Positions 1 to 10,400 of a DNA stretch of 64,000 nt are shown piece after piece. Source of the DNA: Rhodanobacter sp. T12-5 (GTDB taxonomy: Bacteria; Pseudomonadota; Gammaproteobacteria; Xanthomonadales; Rhodanobacteraceae); assembly GCF_008329435.1 (NCBI RefSeq), contig NZ_NPKN01000002.1, positions 434,001 through 498,000 on the forward strand. The letters are read 5' to 3'. A program made the position numbers and the translations under genes. The stretch's first letter is position 1. The number at the start of each line of letters is the position of its first letter. The notes beneath the pieces are model-generated. The model did no database searches. It was not told the DNA's origin and saw nothing but the letters and a program-made list of their open reading frames with translations.

Positions 1-309
1 GAGCCGCAACTTGCGCGGCGCATACCGCCGGAGGGCTCTGCCGAGGGCGAGGACGGCGCAGGGGAAGGTGCGGGCGATGGCGGCGTGCGTGCCGCCAATA
101 ACGGCGCGATCGCCGGCCCGCAGGACGTCATGCGCCGGTTGGACGAACTGTGCGATTACTACACCCGCTGCGAGCCTTCGAGCCCGGTTCCCCTGCTGCT
201 TCGACGTGCGCAACGCCTGGTCGGCATGGATTTCATGGACTTGCTGAAGGATCTCGCCCCGGGCGGCATCTCGGAATTGCGCGTCGTTTCCGGCACTCCC
301 AGCGAGTAA
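1..309 (+). CDS. tssA: Type VI secretion TssA (ImpA family), C-terminal part only
   Basis: The window opens inside this gene; frame 1 is open from base 1 to the TAA at 307-309, about 102 codons. After an acidic, Gly/Ala-rich linker, the last 60 residues carry the typical end of TssA/ImpA proteins: a D-Y-Y-x-R-C-E-P-S-S-P-V-P-type run, then a hydrophobic helix with LLLRRAQRLVGMDF and a final LAPGG. TssA proteins organise baseplate and sheath assembly or cap the growing sheath. This is the only type VI gene here on the plus strand; it converges on the gene at 373-1497, with 63 bases between. The start and N-terminal domain, which define the TssA subclass, lie outside the window. Confidence 0.9.
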   Translation, partial: EPQLARRIPPEGSAEGEDGAGEGAGDGGVRAANNGAIAGPQDVMRRLDELCDYYTRCEPSSPVPLLLRRAQRLVGMDFMDLLKDLAPGGISELRVVSGTPSE

Positions 310-372
310 CCGAGGAACCGTGAGGGACACGCCCTTTCCCAAGAGACGCGTCCACCCGGTTGCACGAACGAT

Positions 373-1497
373 TCAGTACGCGCCCTTGCAGGTGGTCGCC
401 GACGGTCGCACGAAGATCTGTCGCACCGAGGGATCCCAGCTCAGCGAGAGACCCGTCGGCAGACCGGCGGTGATGCCGGCCGAAGCGACCTGGCTGATCG
501 GCCCGACCGAGACGCTGTGCCCGTCACCAAATGTCACCTTGGCAGTGATCGCGTAGCTGACCGGCTCGGCGCAGCCGTCGATGGCCACCTGCTGCGCCAC
601 GATGCCGCCGGCGAGGTCCGGCATGGTACCGGTGACCGGCGGCAGGGTACGGTCCGCGCCCCCCGCGCGACATGTGGCGGCCACCCCGTAACTCAACGAC
701 ACCTTCACCGGAGGCGCCACCTGCACCGCGGCGATGGTCTGCGGTTGCGCCGAGCAGCCGACCAGGAAGGCCTTGTGTTTGGCCACCACATGCAGCACGT
801 AACTGCCCGGCGCAAGCGCGGCACCATCGGGCACCTTCAACTCGATGCGGTTGGGCAGCACCCCGGTCACGCTCGGTTGCACCGACTGCAGCTTGCCCTG
901 CCCGTCGGTGGCGGTCACCACCGGACTTTCGCATTGGGCATCGAACAGGTTGGCCCCCACCAGTGCAAAGGCCGGGCCCTTGCCAGCGCCATGCAGCACG
1001 AACAGCGGCCGGTGATCGAGCGTCTCCACGCCATTGATCACCGGCTGCATCTTCGACGAGTCATCTTCATCGGCGACGAGCCTGACGGTGGTGGACAGCG
1101 CCTCGGCCATCGCTTCGACGTCGGCGTCGAGGCAGCCGGAGGTTGCATCCAGGTACGCCCGCGTCCGCTGAACCACCGCGGATGCCCGATAGGCGCTGCC
1201 CCTGACATCCTTGCCGAGGGTGTCGATCGGCTTTTCGGCATCGTTGCCGAGTGACTTGCGCAGCGCATCGGCAAGTTTGCCCAGACGCTCGCTGGTCGCG
1301 GCCAGGCTGGAGTGCGGCGCGCTGGCGGCACGGGCTGCCAGCTCGTGCCGGGCCGACTCGAGCTGGCCGATCACCGCCGCTCCGGTCAGCCTCGGCGCGA
1401 TCTGTGCGGAGACCGGGCCGGCAAGGATCGCCGCGGACATCGGCAGCGCCAACCACAACATGATGCCGACGCCAACGCCGGCGTTGCGGCACGTCAT
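373..1497 (-). CDS. Exported protein of unknown function, coupled to TpsA
   Basis: A 374-residue protein I do not recognise. The ATG chosen (1497) overlaps the TGA of the giant haemagglutinin gene in an ATGA, a sign of translational coupling; an in-frame ATG six codons upstream (1515) is the alternative. Residues 1 to about 31 look like a signal peptide ending in a V-S-A-Q cleavage site. Residues about 35-140 are Ala/Arg-rich and probably helical. The rest looks beta-rich, with an Ig/IPT-like stretch around residues 165-245 and several cysteines suggesting disulfides in the periplasm or outside. Third gene of the tpsB-tpsA unit, it may help fold, anchor or accompany TpsA; that role is inference from position only. 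Confidence 0.75.
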   Translation of the reverse strand: MTCRNAGVGVGIMLWLALPMSAAILAGPVSAQIAPRLTGAAVIGQLESARHELAARAASAPHSSLAATSERLGKLADALRKSLGNDAEKPIDTLGKDVRGSAYRASAVVQRTRAYLDATSGCLDADVEAMAEALSTTVRLVADEDDSSKMQPVINGVETLDHRPLFVLHGAGKGPAFALVGANLFDAQCESPVVTATDGQGKLQSVQPSVTGVLPNRIELKVPDGAALAPGSYVLHVVAKHKAFLVGCSAQPQTIAAVQVAPPVKVSLSYGVAATCRAGGADRTLPPVTGTMPDLAGGIVAQQVAIDGCAEPVSYAITAKVTFGDGHSVSVGPISQVASAGITAGLPTGLSLSWDPSVRQIFVRPSATTCKGAY

Positions 1498-4400
1498 GGA
1501 CGGGCACTCATCCATGCGCCCGTCATTCCCCGCATGTTCACCATGCCCACCGAGTCGGCATCCTCGCAATCGAGCTGGTCCGGCTGATCCGGATCGCATC
1601 CGCTCTGCTGATCCTCCGGCAGACGCACGCCTGACGGCACGATGCCGTACGAGCGGTAGTTCGCCGTGATCACGCCCGGGTCGATATACGAATCGCCGTG
1701 ATTGCCGTTCTGCGCACTGCCCGCTCCTGACGCGGTAGGCACGTTGATGGCAAGGCCGCCACCCAGCGGCAACAGGCTGCCGGTGCTGTCGATCGCGTAG
1801 AAGTAGGCCGGCGCCAGGCCGACCATGGCAATGGTCTGCGGGCCGGTACCCACGACGTAGATCGGCGCGGAGCCCGTGCCCATGCGCCCGGTCGAACTCC
1901 ACACGCCCGTACTGTTGTAAACCGGCGCGGTGCCGAGCTGGAACAGATCGCCGTGGGTCACGGACAGATAGAACGCCGACGTGCCGGCATCGACCGTGAA
2001 CGCACTGCCGCCAACCGAGGCCAGCGTGAGCGACTTGTCGTTGGTCATGCTGAAACCCGCCGGCGACGAGAAGTTGCCGAGGATGTCGACCATGTTGTTG
2101 ATGCGGTGGGTTGCGCTGCCGAGCTCGGTTGGGCCTCCCACGGCATGCCCACTCAACGTACCGGCCGTGATGCTGCCGCCCACGCCTTCAATGATCGCGC
2201 CAGCCGAGTTCAACGCCGTGCTGGTGCCGCTCACCGCGCCATTGATCGTCAGGTCGCCCGCGGTCGTCGTCAGGGTCGTGCTCGCGCCGCCGCTGATCGG
2301 GCCACCCACCGTCAGCGCCTGCGCACTGGTCAGGTCAAGGCTTGCGGCGCTGAAGCTCCCCAGCGTACCGATGTGGTTGTCGCCGGTGAGCGCGGTCGCC
2401 CCCGCGGACTGCCCGCTCAGTGTGCTTGCCGTGATGCCGCCGCCAGCGCCTTCGCGGATCGCACCGGCTGACTTCAGTGTCGTCGTGGCGCCGTTGATCG
2501 CACCATTGATCAGCAGGTCGCCGGCGGTCGTCGTCAACGCAACGACCGGGCCACCGTCAAGCGGTCCGGCGACCGTCAGCGTCTGTGCATTGGTCAGGCT
2601 GAAATCGGCACTGAAGCTGCCGAGCGTGTCGATGTGGTTGTTGCCATCGAGCGTGGTGTTGCCGACCGCATGACCGGTCAGCAAGTTCGCCGTGATGCTG
2701 CCGCCGGCGCCTTCGCTGATCGCACCGGCGGATTTCAGCGTCGTCGTGGCTCCGCTTAGCTGGCCATTGATCATCAGATCGCCGGCCGTCGTGGTCAACG
2801 AGGTGCTGGCACCACCATTGACCGGTCCGCTTACCGTCAAGCCCTGTGCATTGGTCAAGCCGAAGCTCGCCGCGCTGAAGCGGCCCAACGTGCCGATATG
2901 ATTGGTGCCATCGAGACTGGTCGCACCGACGGACTGGCCGTCCAACCTGTTCGCGGCAATGCTGCCGCCCACACCTTCGCTGATGGCACCGGCGGACTTC
3001 AGTGTCGTCGTGGTTCCGCTGATTGCCGCATTGATCACGAGGTTGCCGGCGGTCGTCGTCAGCGCCGCGCCGGAGCCGCCGCTGAGCGGGCCGCTTACCG
3101 TCAGCGTCTGCGCGTTGGTCAGGCCGAAGCTGGCGGCACTGAACTTGCCCAGGGTACCGATGTGGTTGTTGCCGTTCAGTGCCGTGGCGCCTGCCGACTG
3201 GCCGCTCAGCGTACTTGCGGTGATGCTGCCGCCGGCGCCTTCGGTGATCGCGGCCGCCGATTTCAGCGTCGTGGTGGTGCCGCTGACGGCGCCATTGATG
3301 ACCAAACCGCCAGCCGTTGTCGTCAGTGCCGTACTGGCTCCGCCGCTGACCGGACCGTTCACCGTCAATGCCTGACTACTGATGAGGCTGAGACCATTGG
3401 CGGTGCTGAAGGCACCCAGCGCGGCAATCCTGTTGGCCTGGTTCAGTGTCGCGCTACCCACCGCACCGCCGCTCAGCACGCCCGCGGTGATGATGCCGCC
3501 GCTCTGATCGAGGTTGCCGCCTGAACTCAGCGCAACGGTGGTGCCCTTGAGGTTTTTCGTCAGCGCCAGGTTGCCGGCCGAGGTCAATGCAACGGCGCCG
3601 CCAGCCAGATCGGCATGGACGATCAAATCACCGCTCGTCGTCTTCAGGCTGATGTTGCCGGTATCGCCGGTGGTCGTCAGAGGACCGTTTACCGACAGCG
3701 TCCAGGCATTGTTCAGGCTGAAATTCGCTGCACTGAAATGGCCCAGCGTGCCGATCTTGTTGGCCTGGCCGAGTGTCGTGTTGCCCACCGAACTGCCAAT
3801 CAGACTGCCTGCCGTGATGATGCCAGCGCCCTGGCTGATGGCAGCACCACTGAAAAGGCCCAGTGTTCCGGCGGCCGTCACGTTGTTGTTCAATGCCACG
3901 CCACCGTGTCCGGTCAGCGATATGTTGGCACCGCTCAGGGCGCCGGCCGTAGCGAGTGAACCACCATTGGAGGTCAACGTCAGATTTGCGCTACCGGTAT
4001 TGATCGAGCCCGCCGGCAAGGTCAGCACCCCCCCGGCAATCAGGCTGACTGTGCCATTGGCACCATCATTCAGCCCCGCAATTGCGAGATCGTTGGCGTC
4101 GGTGATCGACACGCCGGTCCCGGTCGCGGAGACGCTACCCTGAAAATCATTGTTTGCCTGGGTGAGCGTGACGGCATCAGTGCCTGCGTTGATGGCGCTG
4201 GTCCCGGTCACTCTCAAGGCACCGGCCTGATTGATGGCGCCGTTGTTGCTGGTCGCCACCAGGTTGCCGCTCACATTGCCGCTGCCCAGGTTCAACGCGC
4301 CGGTGCTGATCGCCGTCAGCGCGCCGGTAGTCAGTGTGCCCAAGGTCAGCGCGTTCTGGTCGGTGATCTGGGTGGCCCCGCCGGCCAGGTTCACTGCTCC

Positions 4401-7400
4401 GCCGAAGTCGTTGCCGGCTGCGCCCAGCGTGATGGCGCCCGAGCCTGCCGTTACCGTGCTGAGACCGGCCACCGCAATGTTGCCGGCCAACTGCGTGATC
4501 GCCGCATTCGTGCTGACCAGCTCCAGCGTACCCAGAGCGGACACATTACCGCCGAGCGCCACACCGTCACGACCGGTCAGGCTCACGTTGGTGCCGCTCA
4601 AGGCGTTGCTGGTCGACAAGGCCCCGCCGTTCGACGCCAGCGTCAGGTTGCCGGTACCGGCGGCGACGGCACTCGTCGGCAATGTCAGCGCACCGCCCGA
4701 CACCAGGCTGACGTTGCCGTTCGCGTTGTCGGTCAGCGCGGTGACGCTCAGATCATTGACATCCACCAGGGACACGCCTGCTCCCGTCACCGTGACGGCA
4801 CCCTGGAAATCGTTGTTGGCCTGGGTCAGAGCAAGTACACCATTGCCGGCGTTGATCGCGCTGCTGCCAGTTACGGTCATGGCGTTTGTCTGACCGATCG
4901 CTCCGCCGTTGCTGGACGCGATCAGGGCACCGTCCACCGTACCGCTGCCCAGGTTCAACGTGCCGGTGCTGATCGCCGTCAGGGCACCCGTGCCCAGCGC
5001 GCCCAGCGTCAGCGCGTTCGCATCGGTGATCTGCGTCGTGCCACCGGTCAGGGTTACCGCGCCGGTGAAGTCGTTCGCCTGCGTCAACGTGATCGTGCCG
5101 CTGCCGGCATCGATGGCGCTGGTGTTGCCTCCGGTCACGTTCAAGGCGCCGCTCTGGATGACCGCACCGCCGTTGCTGGTCGCATCCAGGTGGCCGGCCA
5201 CCGTGCCGCTGCCCAGGTTCAACGTGCCGGCGCTGATCGCCGTCAGGGCACCCGTGCCCAGCGCGCCCAGCGTCAGTGCGTTCGCATCGGTGATCTGCGT
5301 CGTGCCACCGGTCAGGGTTACCGCGCCGGTGAAGTCGTTCGCCTGCGTCAACGTGATCGTGCCGCTGCCGGCATCGATGGCGCTGGTGTTGCCTCCGGTC
5401 ACGTTCAAGGCGCCGCTCTGGATGACCGCACCGCCGTTGCTGGTCGCATCCAGGTGGCCGGCCACCGTGCCGCTGCCCAGGTTCAACGTGCCGGCGCTGA
5501 TCGCCGTCAGGGCACCCGTGCCCAGCGCGCCCAGCGTCAGTGCGTTCGCATCGGTGATCTGTGTCGTGCCACCGGTCAGGGTTACCGCGCCAGTGAAGTC
5601 GTTCGCCTGCGTCAACGTGATCGTGCCGCTGCCGGCATCGATGGCGCTGGTGTTGCCGCCGGTCACGTTCAAGGCGCCGCTCTGGATGATCGCACCGCCG
5701 TTGCTGGTCGCATCCAGGTGGCCGGCCACCGTACCGCTGCCCAGGTTCAACGTGCCGGTACTGATCGCCGTCAAGGCACCCGTGCCCAGCGCGCCCAGCG
5801 TCAGCGCGTTCGCATCGGTGATCTGCGTCGTGCCACCGGTCAGGGTTACCGCGCCGGTGAAGTCGTTCACCTGCGTCAGCGTGATCGCACCGGTGCCCGC
5901 GTTTACGGTGCTGGCACCGCCAGCCGTGATGTTGCCGCCCGTCTGCGCGATCCCCGCATTCGTGCTGGTCAGTTTCAGTGTTCCCAGGGCGGACAGATCG
6001 CCGCCGAGTGTCACGCCATCACGACCGGTCAGGCTTACATTGTTGCCACTCAAGGCGCCGCTGGTCGACAACGCGCCGCCATTCGATTCCAGCGTCAGGT
6101 CACCGTTGCCGGCTGCGATGCCCGCTGTCGGCACGGACAACACACCACCGGCGATCAGGCTCACATTGCCGTTTGCATTGTCAGTCAGCGCGGCGACCTG
6201 CAGATCATTGACGTCCACCAGCGACACGCCGGCTCCGACCGCCGAGACGTCACCCTGGAAATCGTTGCCTGCATCAGTCAGTGAGATCGCATGGTTGCCC
6301 GAGTTGAAACTGGACAAGCCGGTGACCACGAATTTGCCGCTCTGCGTGATGTCGCCTGTCGTGGTGGTCACCGACAATCCACCGCTGCCGATATTCAGCG
6401 TCTTCGCGCTCAAGCTGCCACTCTGGATCGTCAAGCCAGCCAGCGCCCCGTTGGTGGCGTTGCTGCCCACCGCACCGCCAAACGTGACGGCGCCGCTGCC
6501 GGTGTTCACGGTCAGGTTTCGCGCGGTCGGGTCGGCGTTGTCCACCGTGCCGACAAAGTTCACCGCGCTGTTCGTCGTTGTCAGGGTGGCATCGCTGCCC
6601 AGGGTCACCGCATCGTGGTAAGTCTGTGATCCGCCTGTGGTCACGTCGCCATTGATTGCAATGCCGCCGGATGCCGTCACATCCAGCGCGCCACCCACGC
6701 CCACCACCGGCAATGTCAGCGCGGCATTGGTGTAATTCAGCGTGAAATTGCCCGCCACATTGGTCGGCAGGGTCAATGTGCCAGGCGTCGCATTGATATT
6801 TTTCAGCGCGAGGTTGTTGATGGTCCCGGCAAAGGTCACGCCACCCTGAAAACTGTTGTCCTGCGTTCCAAGATCGATGTCCTGCGTGATCCCGGCGGCG
6901 GCGCTGTTCTGCGTAAACGTCGCGGCACCCGTCACCGTCAATGCACCGGTCTGGGTCAGCGCGCCATTGCTGGCGACACCCAGCGAGCCGGTCACCGTGC
7001 TGGTGCCCAGCTTGGTGGCCACGTTGTTCGTCAGGCTCACGTTGTGGCCGGTCAGGCTCACTGCGTCTCCGAAACCATTGAGTTCGGCCAGCGTGATGTC
7101 ACCGGTGCCCGCGTTTACCGTGCTGGCACCGCCAGTCGTGATGCTGCCGCCCGTCTGCGCGATCCCCGCATTCGTGCTGGTCAGTTTCAGTGTTCCCAGG
7201 GCGGACAGATCGCCGCCGAGTGTCACGCCATCACGACCGGTCAGGCTTACATTGGTGCCGCTCAAGGCGCCGCTGGTCGACAACGCGCCGCCATTCGATT
7301 CCAGCGTCAGGTCACCGTTGCCGGCCGCGATGCCCGCTGTCGGCACGGACAACACACCACCGGCGATCAGGCTCACATTGCCGTTTGCATTGTCAGTCAG

Positions 7401-10400
7401 CGCGGCGACCTGCAGATCATTGGCATCCACCAGCGACACGCCGGCTCCGACTGCCGAGACGTCACCCTGGAAATCGTTGCCTGCGTCAGTCAGTGAGATC
7501 GCATGGTTGCCCGAGTTGAAACTGGACAAGCCGGTGACCACGAATTTGCCGCCCTGCGTGATGTCTCCTGTCGTGGTGGTCACCGACAATCCACCGCTGC
7601 CGATATTCAGCGACTTCGCGCTCAAGCTGCCGCTCTGGATCGTCAAGCCAGCCAGCACCCCGTTGGTGGCGTTGCTGCCCACCGCACCGCCAAACGTGAC
7701 GGCACCGCTGCCGGTGTTCACGGTCAGGTTTCGCGCCGTCGGGTCGACGTTGTCCACCGTGCCGGCAAAGTTCACCGCGCTGTTCGTCGTTGTCAGGGTG
7801 GCATCGCTGCCCAGGGTCACCGCATCGTTGTAGGTCTGCGTGCCGCTGGTGGTGACATTGCCGCCCAGCAAGGTGCTGCCGCCGGCGTTCGTCACGACGC
7901 TGGTCGCCGCGACGTTGCCGAAGCTCGTCAGGCCCGTGCTGTTCACGGTCAGCGCGCCCAGTGCACCGTTGGTGGCATCGCTGCCCACCGCACCGCCAAA
8001 CGTGACGGCACCGCTGCCGGTGTTCACGGTCAGGTTTCGCGCGGTCGGGTCGGCGTTGTCCACCGTGCCGGCGAACGTCACCGCGCTGTTCGTCGTTGTC
8101 AGGATGGCATCGCTGCCCAGGATCACCGCATCGTTGTAGGTCTGCGTGCCGCTGGTGGTGACATTGCCGCCCAGCAAGGTGCTGCCGCCGGCATTCGTCA
8201 CGACGCTGGTCGCTGCGACGTTGCCGAAGCTCGTCAGGCCCGTGCTGTTCACGGTCAGCGCGCCCAGTGCACCGTTGGTGGCATCGCTGCCCACCGCACC
8301 GCCAAACGTGACGGCGCCGCTGCCGGTGTTCACGGTCAGGTTTCGCGCCGTCGGGTCGGCGTTGTCCACCGTGCCGGCGAACGTCACCGCGCTGTTCGTC
8401 GTTGTCAGGGTGGCATCGCTGCCCAGCGCCAGCGCCGCGTTGTAGGTTTGCGTTCCACTGGTCGTCACATCGCCGGCGAGCGTGAGCGGAGCGGCATTGG
8501 TCAGGCTGAAGCTTGCGGCGGTGAAGCTCCCGAGTTTGCCGATCTGGTTGGCCTCTCCCAGCGCGGTGGCGCCGACCGAGCTGCCGGTCAAGGTGCCCAC
8601 CGTGATGGTGGCGCCCGCCGCCTGCGAAATCGCACCTCCGGTATTCAGCGAGAGGTTGGCGGCATGAGCTGGCGCGATGGCCGCAAAGATGCCCAAATCG
8701 CCGCTATTGGCATCACCGATCACGATCGTGTTGGCCGTGATCTGGTCGAACTCGGTACCGGTCAAACCGAGTTGGCCCGAAGTTTCGCTGCCCAGCGAAA
8801 TCTTTCTCCCCGCCGTGGATTGCAGGATGGTGACGGTACCGGCGGTACCGGCATCGATGGTTCCGGTGACGTCCGCGTTGTCGGCAATCAGGCTGACGTT
8901 CGCACCAGTGGCGACCCCATTGGTGGTCCTCAACGTATTGCCCGTGCCGATGGTGATTCCTGCATCGGCCTCGGCAGCCTTGAGGGTTACCGCACCGCCA
9001 GCGGTGACGATGCCCGACGTACCTACGGCAAGGTTACCTGTCGTGCTGGTGATGCCGACATTGCCGCTGCCCGAGGTACCGCTGACCGTCAGGGCACCGG
9101 TATTCGTGACGGAGACATCGCCAGTGCCGCTGTTGGCGAACGCCAGCGTGCCCAGTTGCGTATCGATCTCGTTGCCAACGCCAACAGCGCCAATACCGGT
9201 TGCGGCGTCGAGCATGGCCTGTCCGCCAGCATTGGTGATACTGGTCGCCGTACCGCCATCGGCATCCGTGATCGCCCCAGCCGTCGCCGTAAGCGTGACC
9301 AGCCCGCCCTGGCTCAGTACGGAGCCATCGTCGATGCCGATGTTTCCCGAGGCCGAGGTCAGCGACACCGTGCCGGCGGTATTGGTCACATCGGTCTGCT
9401 GCAGCGCCTGCACCGTGGCGCCGTCCGCCTCGGTGATCGCGATGTCGCCGGTGGCGCCGGTGTTGACCACATTGAGCAGCGTCGCCGCCGTATTCAGGTT
9501 GATACCCGTGGCGGCGGTCGCGTTCAACGTGCCCGCAGACAACTTGCCTGCCGTTTGCGTGATGCTGCCTGCCGTTGCGGTCAACGTGGCCGAGCCGGCG
9601 CCGAGTGAGATGTTGTTGGCGAGATTGATATTGTTGCCGGCAATCAGCGACAGGTTCAGCACGTCGCCACCAGGCGTCGAATCGAAGATGCTGCTGTTGA
9701 TCACGATGTCGTGCGCAGCGTCGAACGTGAGCGCGTTGCTGCCCTTGCCGTCGTAGTCGAGACCGGCATTGAGGGTGATGTCGCCAGCCTCGGCGTTGGT
9801 TCCTCCGCTGCCGGTGGTGACCGTGACGTTGGCTCCGCCGGTCAACGCCTGGGTGATCAGGTCGACGCCAAGCGACGCACCGTCGTTTGTTGAAAGAAAC
9901 GGATCGGTGGCATTGATGTTGGTGTTGCCGCCGCCGGCGACGATGTCGATGTTGTTCGGGTCGATCAACCAGTCGCCACCGAACCCTCCGGTGTTACGCG
10001 CCCCGACTTGCGGGGTGTCGGTGATTGTCAGGGCGCCGTGGCTCGATGTTTCGACGAAGCCGCCGTTGCCGCCCTGTATGCCACCACGCGCAAACAGGCT
10101 GCCGGCGACCACGGAGTTGTTCTGGGAAAACACCGCGATGCTGCCGCCGTTGCCGCCGACGGTGGCATCGGCATTGATGGTGACCCCATCGGCGACATAG
10201 GCGCGGTCGGCGATGGCGAGCGATTCACCACCGCGAATGCCGCCGCCGACGCGAATCGCCCCGCCGCCCTGACTGCCGGAGGCGTCCAGCGTACCGCCGG
10301 TTATCCTTACATCCCTGTCCGACAAGGCTTGGATACGCCCGCCATGTTTGCCGCTGACGTCGATGGTTCCGGAGCTTTCAGCATTGCCGCCACTCGCCAC

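Noticed and set aside
4909-6621. Long plus-strand open frame of 570 codons inside tpsA
   Set aside because: It mirrors the repeat-rich minus-strand gene; the protein is a Pro/Val/Ala-rich repeat with no known domain and no ribosome site. High GC and periodic repeats keep such frames open.
2150-8442. Regular repeats considered as CRISPR or satellite
   Set aside because: Units are 264-306 bases, continuous and in frame within one gene, with no short repeat-spacer pattern.
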